IMG/VR virus record: IMGVR_UViG_3300008624_001193
Span: 1-64,000 of that record
Direction: 5' to 3' (one strand)
DNA from: a virus
Length of the DNA stretch: 64,000 nt
In this document: piece after piece, positions 7,244 to 14,738 of the stretch
How the letters are laid out: each line of letters starts with the position of its first letter
Numbering within the stretch: position 1 is the first letter of the stretch
Notes under the pieces: model-generated
Database searches by the model: none
The model's input: only the letters and a program-made list of their open reading frames with translations
Told to the model about the DNA's origin: nothing
Position numbers and translations under genes: made by a program

Positions 7244-7883
7244 ATATCTCCTTTACTTTCTCGACTGGATCGCTCGCTTCAGTAATAGATCTTCCAATAA
7301 CCAAGTAATCAGCACCGAGTTCGTATGCTTCTCTTGGTGTTGCTGTTTTTGATTGTCCTTTAAGTTCTGTTTTTTCATATTTTATTCCTGGGCAAACCCT
7401 AATTAAATTATAATCAGGATCGATTCTATCAATATGATGCAAATCTGGAACCGAACATACAATTCCATCAAAATTATGTATTATTTTACCTATATGTTCT
7501 TTCCATATATCATGTGAAGTTTCTTTATATAATTGTAATTCTTCTACAGATGACCACGATGTTAAAGATGTAACACCTAATAATCTAATATCGTTATTAT
7601 ATTGTGAAAGGAGATCAAATACTTCGGGATTGTTAAAGGTACTTATTGTTGTCATTGATGCACCTTTGGCAATAATTTTTTCTACTATAGTTTTAATTGT
7701 ATTAGGTGTATCCCATAATTTGCAGTCTATAAATAATTCTTTATCAGTGTAATCTTTAATATACACAGATTGGCTCCATAACGCATGATTAATTTTAAAC
7801 CCGTCGACATGGTCACGTAACTTTGCGGCCATTTCTAGTGCTTCTAACGGATTAGTATAATCTAATGCTACTATTATGCTCAT
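7224..7883 (-). CDS. pyrF: Orotidine-5'-phosphate decarboxylase
   Basis: A 219-residue protein, the usual length for bacterial PyrF, which decarboxylates OMP to UMP. The catalytic D-x-K-x-x-D is present as DCKLWDTPNTI (D53, K55, D58). D8 in ALDYT and K30 in GFKINHALW complete the active site, and GADYLVIGRSITEA is the phosphate-binding loop. The barrel looks intact. A phage-borne PyrF is uncommon. It would raise UMP supply during replication, together with the PRTases and RpiB elsewhere in the window. It overlaps the glycosyltransferase start by 20 bases. Confidence 0.9.
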   Translation of the reverse strand: MSIIVALDYTNPLEALEMAAKLRDHVDGFKINHALWSQSVYIKDYTDKELFIDCKLWDTPNTIKTIVEKIIAKGASMTTISTFNNPEVFDLLSQYNNDIRLLGVTSLTSWSSVEELQLYKETSHDIWKEHIGKIIHNFDGIVCSVPDLHHIDRIDPDYNLIRVCPGIKYEKTELKGQSKTATPREAYELGADYLVIGRSITEASDPVEKVKEIYDSLHS

Positions 7884-7884
7884 A

Positions 7885-8097
7885 TTAGTTTGTTAAAAAG
7901 ACTTTCTGGTCTATTAAATCACCAAATATTACACTACATACTTTATCAATACAATCTTCTGTTATTATAACAAAATCACCTAATGCATCTATTATAATGT
8001 ATCCGCCGTTCTGCTTATACCGACGAACTTCATAATCACCGATTACATCTACGTGAGTAGATACATCAATTATTTCTCTAAAATTTTCTAGGTTCAT
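7885..8097 (-). CDS. Small hypothetical protein
   Basis: A 70-residue protein with alternating beta-like segments (YEVRRYKQNGGYIIIDA, LGDFVIITEDC). No family recognised. It lies between PyrF and the QueD-like gene and overlaps the latter's stop by about 20 bases. Confidence 0.5.
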   Translation of the reverse strand: MNLENFREIIDVSTHVDVIGDYEVRRYKQNGGYIIIDALGDFVIITEDCIDKVCSVIFGDLIDQKVFLTN

Positions 8098-8548
8098 CTA
8101 CTTGATATGTGCCACCCCTGCCATCAGAATATACTTTTCCAATAGCTTCGGTTCGTTGATATTCTTCTTTAAACTTAATTGGATTAGTTGGGTTTATATT
8201 AATAAATTCAACCAAACAACCATTTTCGCCATCTTCAGATACTTCAATACTAAAATGTCTATGAGGATATTTTTCTTGAATATATTCTCCTAGTTCATCT
8301 GCCATCATTTCACATGATTTATAATCTAATTGCAAAGTACCTTCTGTATATAACCCTTCTAGTTCACGTTTAAAAAGAATAAATTCTACTTCACGATCAT
8401 CGTGGAATACTTGTAAATCTACTCTAAAATGAAACATATGTCTATGTTCATTTGCAAGAAATTCTACTCCTGGATGATTAATAGCATCTGGCCATTTATG
8501 TAATCCTTCTTTTTGAAAAGTTACAAAAATACGTTTATTATTTTTCAT
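8078..8548 (-). CDS. QueD-like 6-carboxytetrahydropterin synthase-type protein
   Basis: A 156-residue protein with the layout of the QueD/PTPS family. ANEHRHMFHFRVDL supplies an H-x-H zinc pair in a beta strand. REVEFILFKRELEGL matches the position of the family's M-V-x-D-F-x-x-L-K, and SCEMMADELGEYI resembles the P-T-x-E-N-L-A helix. EVSEDGENGCLVEF parallels the C-terminal E-x-x strand. The usual catalytic Cys before the H-x-H is not evident. If functional, it would act between FolE and QueE. The call rests on motif order and neighbourhood, so it is moderate. Confidence 0.55.
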   Translation of the reverse strand: MKNNKRIFVTFQKEGLHKWPDAINHPGVEFLANEHRHMFHFRVDLQVFHDDREVEFILFKRELEGLYTEGTLQLDYKSCEMMADELGEYIQEKYPHRHFSIEVSEDGENGCLVEFININPTNPIKFKEEYQRTEAIGKVYSDGRGGTYQVDEPRKF

Positions 8549-8708
8549 CTTCTTTTTCTATTCCTAAATATTTTTCTACTCGTTGGGCAGTTTGATAGAG
8601 TTCCCATAATTTCCAATCCATTGCTTCCATGGTTTTAAGCATAGTTTTTAATAAATCGTCAGTTGATGATTCATCTTCTTTAATTAATTTAATTTTTTTA
8701 TTACTCAT
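8538..8708 (-). CDS. Small helical hypothetical protein
   Basis: A 56-residue charged, helical protein starting MSNKKIKLIKEDE, with a central MLKTMEAMDWKLWELYQ helix. Its ATG overlaps the stop of the upstream gene as ATGA, and its stop overlaps the QueD-like start by 11 bases. It fits the coupled gene order well. Function unknown. Confidence 0.55.
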   Translation of the reverse strand: MSNKKIKLIKEDESSTDDLLKTMLKTMEAMDWKLWELYQTAQRVEKYLGIEKEDEK

Positions 8709-9214
8709 AATATTTTATCGCTTTTATATTTGTCCCAGGTTGTTTTATTATCGTCTGTACAAACATCCGATAAATTGAAACACCAAACACCATTATTTGT
8801 TGCTTCAAAATCTATATCATCAATTTTAATATTTAAATTAGGATTTTCATGTTCTAATTCAGGAAAATGCAATGATATTTGTGGTATAAAATTTTCATTT
8901 TTATACAAATTATTAAGTTCTTTTATTACATTATTATGATAATTAATTGGATAATTTAAAGAAACTAAATATCCTGCTGTTATACATTTGTTTACAGTAT
9001 TATAATTCCAATCTAAATTAGGAACAAAAGAATGATTGGCACCTAAGTAAATATGTTCTACTTTATTTTCTTCGGCATGTTTAATTATTTTACTCGTGGG
9101 TTGGAGCCCCGCAACAAACAATGTGCGGAGCCCATGTGCCTTTGTGTTTTCTACTTCTGTTCCAATGAAAAAACTTACATCAGTAGATTTTCCAGTTTCG
9201 TAGTCTCTCAGCAT
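8705..9214 (-). CDS. Conserved hypothetical protein
   Basis: A 169-residue alpha/beta protein. It has LRTLFVAGLQPTSKIIKHAEENKVEHIYLGANHSF-type alternation, suggestive of a small Rossmann-like domain, and a C-terminal IKIDDIDFEATNNGVWCF. Three in-frame features (F, V, A near GLRTLFVAG) suggest nucleotide or sugar binding, but no motif is decisive. It sits in the same coupled run as the QueD-like protein, so a role in base synthesis is possible. The ATG lacks a clear ribosome site. Confidence 0.55.
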   Translation of the reverse strand: MLRDYETGKSTDVSFFIGTEVENTKAHGLRTLFVAGLQPTSKIIKHAEENKVEHIYLGANHSFVPNLDWNYNTVNKCITAGYLVSLNYPINYHNNVIKELNNLYKNENFIPQISLHFPELEHENPNLNIKIDDIDFEATNNGVWCFNLSDVCTDDNKTTWDKYKSDKIL

Positions 9215-9380
9215 TTTTAATGTTTTGTAAAATATTCAAAAGGCCAGGTATGCCATCACTATTGCGTGATTCGGCAATTCCCTCTAAGCCACTAGTTTCA
9301 AGAATTCCTTCTTCACTTTCTGGTACAGGGACAATTTTTGATTTCGAATTGCCTGTTGTTTTCGATAAGCTCTTATGCAC
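9180..9380 (-). CDS. Possible overlapping small protein (GTG start)
   Basis: A 66-codon frame that bridges the end of the 9284-9520 gene and the start of the 8705-9214 gene, overlapping both. It would start at GTG, ten bases after GAGG. The product is protein-like (KIVPVPESEEGILE, GIPGLLNILQNIKNAERLR). It may be a real overlapping gene, the target of a frameshift from the upstream frame, or a chance ORF. Confidence 0.3.
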   Translation of the reverse strand: MHKSLSKTTGNSKSKIVPVPESEEGILETSGLEGIAESRNSDGIPGLLNILQNIKNAERLRNWKIY

Positions 9381-9520
9381 GAAATGATTTCCTCGTTATT
9401 AAGGTTGGTGCCCAAAAATACGCTCTTTCCATAATCTTTAAGGTTTATTTCTCCGTTGGTACAATCGTGTTTTACGATTTCCTGCTTATGATCAACCGAC
9501 ATGGATTTAAATAACAACAC
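9284..9520 (-). CDS. Small hypothetical protein behind a strong promoter
   Basis: A 72-78 residue basic protein. It is the first gene after the promoter at 9546-9574. The leader carries AAGGAGAG, with candidate GTG (9523), TTG (9520) and ATG (9502, MSVDHKQEIV) starts; none is ideally spaced. The C-terminal half is a basic helix (IISCIRAYRKQQAIRNQK). It resembles early phage proteins in size and position only. Unknown function. Confidence 0.45.
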   Translation of the reverse strand: MLLFKSMSVDHKQEIVKHDCTNGEINLKDYGKSVFLGTNLNNEEIISCIRAYRKQQAIRNQKLSLYQKVKKEFLKLVA

Positions 9521-9545
9521 CCCAAGCGATCTCTCCTTTAGTAAT

Positions 9546-9574
9546 ATTTTAACATATCTAGTTATTTATGTCAA
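9546..9574 (-). promoter_or_regulatory. Sigma70-type promoter (early)
   Basis: On the minus strand TTGACA (9569-9574) and TAAAAT (9546-9551) are separated by 17 bases. It faces the small gene at 9284-9520 and the metabolic run behind it. The -35 box overlaps the stop region of the 9571-10512 gene. Confidence 0.75.
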
Positions 9575-10512
9575 GTGATTTCTTTAACTCTTTTTGTGAA
9601 TTTTTTAATTGCTGTTTGATATCTAGGATCTGCTTCTTCCCAGGATTTCCATTCTCCTGGTTTAGTTTCTCGCATTCCTTTTAATAATTTGAAAAATTGA
9701 CTACTCCGAATATAATCTTTTATTTGTGGCATCACAGGTTCGGTGCGGTCATAGAATGTATATCTAAATCTTACCGCTTCAGATTCAATCATAGGATCAA
9801 ATTCTATAGGACTTAAATTATGAACTCTATAACCAAATTCAGGATGATCTCTTTCTAAATCGTCATCTCCATATCCAGGTAATCGATCTGTTTGCCCAGT
9901 ATATGCTAAATCATCTGTTTCCCATTCACCTGTTTTTTGATTTAATTTTTTAGAAGTTGTACTTTTAAGTGTATGTTCTTGTGTTAAATGCATAAGCTCA
10001 TGTCTTAGAGTAGAATTAACACGTTGTAATGTATAATGTATTTCTCTAAATTGCTCCTTAGGCTTATCTTGAATTAGTATATCCTCCATAATATCGCCCA
10101 TTATTATTCTAATGGTATGGAGCCATTTATTTTTACGTACACCAGTTTGGTGTGTTCCTTCTGCCTTTTCATCGGCACCAGGTTTATATACTAATTGTAG
10201 TTTAGCATATCCTTCTTCGGTTTCTGTTTTAGGTGTGTATCTTTTAGGAAAGTCGTCTGGTTTAATATCTATTTCAAGTTTATTATTTTTTCCTTTAGAC
10301 CAATTTTGCTCAATAGTTATACCTTTTTTGTTTGCTACTTTGGCAACCATGCCCTTAATATTATCATGTTCTTGTTCATAATCGTCTCTATGAACCTTAT
10401 AATGATACATGTAATTAAGCATTTCTTGCTCTAAATGAGCAGAAAATACTTTATATATTCGTTCTGGATATTTTACTAATGCTTCAGATATTTTTAATTG
10501 ATTTAACTGCAT
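9571..10512 (-). CDS. Zincin metalloprotease-like virion protein with leader
   Basis: A 313-residue protein. TLRHELMHLTQEH near residues 165-177 holds the H-E-x-x-H zinc motif of zincin proteases; a downstream D/E third ligand is likely but not obvious. The N-terminus MQLNQLKISEALVKY carries an I-S-E site like the leaders in the 25-34 kb virion block, so it may be packaged and processed by a prohead protease. The rest is charged and helical. It lies apart from the block, beside the two 2OG-like genes. The substrate is unknown. Confidence 0.65.
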   Translation of the reverse strand: MQLNQLKISEALVKYPERIYKVFSAHLEQEMLNYMYHYKVHRDDYEQEHDNIKGMVAKVANKKGITIEQNWSKGKNNKLEIDIKPDDFPKRYTPKTETEEGYAKLQLVYKPGADEKAEGTHQTGVRKNKWLHTIRIIMGDIMEDILIQDKPKEQFREIHYTLQRVNSTLRHELMHLTQEHTLKSTTSKKLNQKTGEWETDDLAYTGQTDRLPGYGDDDLERDHPEFGYRVHNLSPIEFDPMIESEAVRFRYTFYDRTEPVMPQIKDYIRSSQFFKLLKGMRETKPGEWKSWEEADPRYQTAIKKFTKRVKEIT

Positions 10513-10519
10513 ACAATAT

Positions 10520-11149
10520 TTATTCTAAAAGAATAGGAAAGCAAGGAGGCAAAGGACGAGGGTCTTCGACATGTATTTGTCCTATTACATCAAAAGCAAT
10601 AGTTATTCTTGACTCATCTTTTTCCCAAATTGAACTATGATGATTTACACTTTTAGTAACTTGAACTTGACCATTTTTATTTTCAATTGGAACATGGTAT
10701 TCTTTACCTTCGGGGTCTTTCCATGAATATGTAGTAGTTGACGGTTCGGCATTTATAGAAACATGCCCTACCATATGAAAATTATGTGTGTGTGGAAATA
10801 CTTGTCTACCTTTTCTAGTTAATGTTGCCCAACAACCTAAATATGTAACAGGTTCTTTAAATTTAGTAAACTTAGTAAATTCTTTAATACCTTTCATTAT
10901 TATTTGATAAACTTTAAATAATTCAGGTTCATTTAATAATAAAATATTCCAGCCATTCCATTTTATAATCATTTCGTTGACAGTTCCTGGTTCTTCATTA
11001 TAATGTCCTTTATCAACTTCTAATTTTAAAATTTCTGGTTCTATTTTTTCGACAAATTTTATTATTTTATCATAGTCTAATTCTATACCATGTTCTTTTG
11101 CTGGTACTGTAGTTACTGGAAGCATGTTATGATATACTGTAGTTGGCAT
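10520..11149 (-). CDS. 2OG-Fe(II) oxygenase-like protein (paralog A)
   Basis: A 209-residue protein of the 2OG-FeII_Oxy_5-like type. It has FPHTHNFHMVGHVSIN (H-x-H metal-binding strand), a beta-rich core, G-Q-V-Q-V-T, then NHHSSIWEKDESRITIAFDV, where a distal His is followed by the Arg that would bind 2-oxoglutarate. The family hydroxylates diverse substrates using Fe(II) and 2-oxoglutarate. A second paralog lies immediately upstream, and both follow the DpdA-like gene, which raises the idea of DNA-base tailoring. The substrate is not known. Confidence 0.65.
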   Translation of the reverse strand: MPTTVYHNMLPVTTVPAKEHGIELDYDKIIKFVEKIEPEILKLEVDKGHYNEEPGTVNEMIIKWNGWNILLLNEPELFKVYQIIMKGIKEFTKFTKFKEPVTYLGCWATLTRKGRQVFPHTHNFHMVGHVSINAEPSTTTYSWKDPEGKEYHVPIENKNGQVQVTKSVNHHSSIWEKDESRITIAFDVIGQIHVEDPRPLPPCFPILLE

Positions 11150-11151
11150 AA

Positions 11152-11754
11152 TTAAACCTTAAATGGAAATACTGGTCCACATCCTTTTACTTGTGTATCG
11201 TGTGTTGTCATTAAATTAAATGCTACACTACATCTAGGATAATCTTTATCCCATATATCTGTATTATGAGGTATAGGTCCTAATGTTATAACTAATTGGC
11301 CGTTTTTGTTAGGTATAGGTATAGGTATATCTTCTTTTTCACCTGTATAAAATGTAGTATTACTACCTTCAGAAGATATCCCAACATATCCTAAGACAGG
11401 ATATCTATGGGCATGATAACTTAATTGTTGATCTTTTCGATGAAGATTACCATGAGAATGAATCCATAACGCTTCTTCACCAAATTTAACTTCTTCTGCA
11501 AATTGTTCCCATCCTGTTTGAATTAATTTATAAATTGGTAATAATGCTGGTTCTACAAATAAAAATATATTCCATTTATTAAATCGAGCAGATAAGTCAT
11601 CATTTTTATATGCCGTATTTGTATCATTAGGCGTAGAACATATTTGTGGTTCGACAAATTCTAAAAATTTTACTATTCGCTCACAATCTATATGAACTCC
11701 TGCTTCGTCGGGTTGCATTATACAAAATGGAACCCCTTCATGATATTGAATCAT
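11152..11754 (-). CDS. 2OG-Fe(II) oxygenase-like protein (paralog B)
   Basis: A 200-residue paralog of the next gene, with the same order of elements: LSYHAHRYPVLGYVGISS (H-x-H strand), a beta core with TFYTGEKEDIPIPIPNKNGQLVI, and PHNTDIWDKDYPRCSVAFNL with the distal His and Arg. Similar lengths and shared architecture point to a local duplication. Its start lies inside the end of the DpdA-like gene. A functional 2OG oxygenase is likely, the substrate unknown. Confidence 0.62.
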   Translation of the reverse strand: MIQYHEGVPFCIMQPDEAGVHIDCERIVKFLEFVEPQICSTPNDTNTAYKNDDLSARFNKWNIFLFVEPALLPIYKLIQTGWEQFAEEVKFGEEALWIHSHGNLHRKDQQLSYHAHRYPVLGYVGISSEGSNTTFYTGEKEDIPIPIPNKNGQLVITLGPIPHNTDIWDKDYPRCSVAFNLMTTHDTQVKGCGPVFPFKV

Positions 11755-13270
11755 TTAACTCCTCCATTTTTTCATCATCCTGTTGATCAAATGTATCTGC
11801 ATCATTATCGTCTCCTACATCTTCGGCTTCAAATAAAGAATTAAATACTGCCGCTGATGATCTTCGAGTTCTTTTATCACTAATATCGGCAAATAAGCCT
11901 TCTGCTTTTTCAATTAATGTCATAGGATTTTCTGCTGTAAATATGTCTTTACATACTTCATTAAAATAAATTAAATTACGTGGAACCCAAGGACTAAATT
12001 CATCTTCGTTGCCTGTTGCTTTAACTTTACGCCATTCTGTTATTTTAGGTTTATACAACATACTTGCAGTATCTGCAAGTATGTTGGCACGTTGTACAGA
12101 TTCTATATGCTGATATACGTTATGTGCCATCATTAAGAAATAACTAAAACTATCCCAACTAGTTTTGCCTTCCTTCCCTAACTTATTTAAGTCTCCTGGT
12201 TTATAATAACAAATATCTCCCATAGTCATACGTTCTGCAATAGGACTTGTCCAAGGACAAGGAATGGTACTACCTGCAAGTTTTTTATCATCAACTGCTT
12301 TATCCATTATATAACTAAAGCGATTATTTCTATGTACATGTTGTGTGTACATTTGTCCATGTGCGGTTGCTATAAAAGGACTAGCACAATCAAATGTAAC
12401 CATCATATCTTCATTAACATGTTCACGCAAACATCGCTGTACTGTGGTAAGCATACACGCCCAATCTAATCGCGATGTACCTAAGAAATGAACTACGTCA
12501 TGTTTGCCTTTTTCTAATAATTTGTCATCACGTAATACAATTAATCTACGCATAGCAAGGTAGATATTACGCATATTATTAGAACCAAACGCCCAACCTT
12601 CAAATGGAAAATGTTTTACTTCTTCATACCATTGTGATGAAGAAGCCCAATCCATTCCATGAAGAGCATTTAAAAATTTTACATTTCCTTGTCTGTTTGC
12701 GACGAACCAAGCATTATTATACAATGTGGCTTTGAGTGTTTCGGCATAACTAGACATTTTTGTCCGTCCACGATTAACGGGATCGGCAGTCCATGACGGT
12801 ACGTCCAGTACGAGGGCATAGTCAGCGGTATGCTCGAGCCAATTAAGAATCTTACCCCTAACGGCATCAGCATTACCAACATAATTGTTATCAGTAGGTA
12901 CTTCATAAAAATTCTCCCAATCGAATTTAATAACACCTTTACCTATTTGGAACCCACCACTATCAGCAAGACACCAAGTTTTCGGCTTATCTCTTTTTTG
13001 TACCATACTTTCTTCAACATCACTTTTTGCAATATCAAGTTGAGCATGGCCTGCAGAGTACAATGACCATTTATAATTAAAATATGCTTGATCTTCATTA
13101 AGAAAATTACAGCCTTCTATACCATTTTCAAACTCAGCAGGTATTCTATTCTTAGGTACATATTCTTCTACCCGTTGTTTTGATATAAATGTATTATAAA
13201 AGCCACTTATACTAGGAAGAAAGACTGCATAATCTTTATTACTTTTAGTTAAATTTTTCCGTGTTTTCAT
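11738..13270 (-). CDS. dpdA: DpdA-like DNA 7-deazaguanine transglycosylase
   Basis: A 510-residue protein of the tRNA-guanine transglycosylase (TGT) superfamily. DSGGFQ (103-108), LVLDVPSW (D156), LNALHG (200-205), GWAFGS (225-230), HFLGTSRLD (261-269) and VTFDCASPF (D294, the expected nucleophile) appear in TGT order. DpdA proteins swap guanine in DNA for a 7-deazaguanine base. A DNA rather than tRNA role is favoured by the phage context, the added C-terminal region (acidic tail, last 70 residues) and the neighbouring FolE, QueE and QueD-like genes. No zinc-binding C-x-C cluster typical of bacterial TGT is evident. It lies behind the gp45 gene with coupled ends. Confidence 0.8.
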   Translation of the reverse strand: MKTRKNLTKSNKDYAVFLPSISGFYNTFISKQRVEEYVPKNRIPAEFENGIEGCNFLNEDQAYFNYKWSLYSAGHAQLDIAKSDVEESMVQKRDKPKTWCLADSGGFQIGKGVIKFDWENFYEVPTDNNYVGNADAVRGKILNWLEHTADYALVLDVPSWTADPVNRGRTKMSSYAETLKATLYNNAWFVANRQGNVKFLNALHGMDWASSSQWYEEVKHFPFEGWAFGSNNMRNIYLAMRRLIVLRDDKLLEKGKHDVVHFLGTSRLDWACMLTTVQRCLREHVNEDMMVTFDCASPFIATAHGQMYTQHVHRNNRFSYIMDKAVDDKKLAGSTIPCPWTSPIAERMTMGDICYYKPGDLNKLGKEGKTSWDSFSYFLMMAHNVYQHIESVQRANILADTASMLYKPKITEWRKVKATGNEDEFSPWVPRNLIYFNEVCKDIFTAENPMTLIEKAEGLFADISDKRTRRSSAAVFNSLFEAEDVGDDNDADTFDQQDDEKMEELNDSIS

Positions 13271-14013
13271 TTATTCATCGCTGGTAAAATATAATCATAT
13301 GTTGCAAGTCCACTATCAATACTAATTTGCAAAGCACCTTGATCTGAAATATTCATAACACATGCTCCGCTCATTCCTAATTTAAGAATACCTAATACTT
13401 GTTGTAATGGCCAACTCCAATTTTGATTTAATTGTCCTTCTACATTTCTTGCAAATATACGTTTACCAACATGTCCGCTACCATCGTCAGTACCAACGCC
13501 GATAACAACATTACCATTTTCGGTTTTAACAGAAAAAGTTGGTTCAATTGTTGAATAAATACCTGCAATTTGGGCAAGCTCTTGAACACTTTGTTTAGAT
13601 GGTTCAAATGATACATTCCAATTAACTCCTCTAAATTTCACTGTTTTAAGTTGTTGTTCTACAACTTCTTTACTCATAAATCGATATTGATCAGTATTAC
13701 CATGCTGATCTTCAAACGTCAATGACTCTAATACTTGCTCGCCATTGCGTTCACGATTGTTAACATTAATTGTACCTTCATCTGATTTATACCCATCAAG
13801 ATTAACAATACCATTTAAAAAGCCTAAATTACCCATACCAAATTCACCAATGAACTCGGCTACTGGGTTAGTTGTTTTTGCATTTAAAATAACAGTTCTA
13901 TCTGGATCCATTGCTTCAAAAGAAGTTTCTGAATCCGTACCTGTTACTTTTACATTTTCAATGAACCCAAGACCAGCAGTATGGTCGACAAGGTCCAGAA
14001 GAATATCTTTCAT
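13267..14013 (-). CDS. gp45: Sliding clamp (gp45)
   Basis: A 248-residue T4-type DNA polymerase processivity clamp, close to the usual length of the trimeric family. The order of strands and the closing YDYILPAMNK match gp45. It tethers gp43 to DNA and activates late transcription in T4. It follows its own consensus promoter (14043-14071). Its stop overlaps the DpdA start as ATGA. The loader ATPase gp44 is at 42.9 kb, so the replication genes are scattered, unlike T4. Confidence 0.85.
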   Translation of the reverse strand: MKDILLDLVDHTAGLGFIENVKVTGTDSETSFEAMDPDRTVILNAKTTNPVAEFIGEFGMGNLGFLNGIVNLDGYKSDEGTINVNNRERNGEQVLESLTFEDQHGNTDQYRFMSKEVVEQQLKTVKFRGVNWNVSFEPSKQSVQELAQIAGIYSTIEPTFSVKTENGNVVIGVGTDDGSGHVGKRIFARNVEGQLNQNWSWPLQQVLGILKLGMSGACVMNISDQGALQISIDSGLATYDYILPAMNK

Positions 14014-14042
14014 ATGTCTCCTTTAGATTAATTAGTTAATAT

Positions 14043-14071
14043 ATTATAACATGCCGAACGGCTAATGTCAA
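14043..14071 (-). promoter_or_regulatory. Consensus sigma70-type promoter of the clamp gene
   Basis: On the minus strand TTGACA (14066-14071) and TATAAT (14043-14048) are separated by 17 bases; both hexamers match consensus. The spacer contains the inverted repeat GCCG-TT-CGGC, placed where a repressor could block RNA polymerase. It faces gp45 and, by read-through, DpdA and the oxygenases. Confidence 0.8.
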
Positions 14072-14072
14072 G

Positions 14073-14510
14073 TTAAAATTTAGATATAAATCTTGCAATA
14101 GGTTGTACTAATGGTAATAGTACGACTGCCATAACTGTATTCACTCCTGTATGTACAAGAGCTACCTGCTTTGTAATGCCCGTAGGCATACCATCACTTA
14201 CTAACATTCCTGCTATCCATATAGTGCCTGTTGTGCCTACATTTGCTCCTAATATAGCGGCAATCGCCGACGGAAGTGGTAACGTACCTGAAGCAACGAG
14301 ACCAATTACCGCAGTTGTAGTAAGAGATGAAGATTGCCATAGGAGGGTACATATTATTGCTCCAAGAAACATCCAATACGGATTTCCTAAAAACCATTGA
14401 AGGTGTTCTAAATGACCCATTGATTTCATACCACCTGAAAACATTTTAAGTCCTATATAAAAAATTACCAAACCTAAAAGGGTTTGAAAGACAGGATTAT
14501 TAAATTCCAT
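14073..14510 (-). CDS. Half-size Na+/phosphate cotransporter-like membrane protein
   Basis: A 145-residue hydrophobic protein with about four membrane segments. LLWQSSSLTTTAVIGLVASG carries the QSSS motif, and AAILGANVGTTGT is the G-A-N-V-G-T-T motif of the Na/Pi cotransporter family (NptA/YjbB), each of which has two such repeats. This protein has just one repeat and no PhoU-like domain, so it may work as a dimer or with a host partner. I chose the ATG following AAGGAAG; an in-frame ATG at 14567 would add 19 residues. Marine phages often carry phosphate-uptake genes. Confidence 0.8.
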   Translation of the reverse strand: MEFNNPVFQTLLGLVIFYIGLKMFSGGMKSMGHLEHLQWFLGNPYWMFLGAIICTLLWQSSSLTTTAVIGLVASGTLPLPSAIAAILGANVGTTGTIWIAGMLVSDGMPTGITKQVALVHTGVNTVMAVVLLPLVQPIARFISKF

Positions 14511-14563
14511 GTAGCTTCCTTTTTTATATTTCCATGAATCGTAAAGTTTTCTATCTTTTTTTT

Positions 14564-14731
14564 TCATTGATTACATTCTTGATCAATATAATCTTCTAAC
14601 CAAACTTTACCACAATTTGCTTCTGCATCTTCTATAGTTTGCTCAATTGCTCTAAGCGTTTCTCGTGGTAGTTGTTTTGTATAATCTTTAATCATGTTAT
14701 CTACATGAGTTACATATTGGGTAAATGTCAT
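14564..14731 (-). CDS. Small hypothetical protein
   Basis: A 55-residue acidic, helical protein starting MTFTQYVTHVDN. The ATG follows AGGAAGA. An upstream TTG would overlap the polymerase stop and is less likely. Its stop overlaps the longer possible start of the phosphate transporter gene as ATGA. Function unknown. Confidence 0.5.
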   Translation of the reverse strand: MTFTQYVTHVDNMIKDYTKQLPRETLRAIEQTIEDAEANCGKVWLEDYIDQECNQ

Positions 14732-14738
14732 ATTCTTC

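Noticed and set aside
12679-12936. Hydrophobic frame inside the DpdA gene
   Set aside because: Shadow of a clear TGT-fold gene in a second frame; Met/Ile-rich from base composition.
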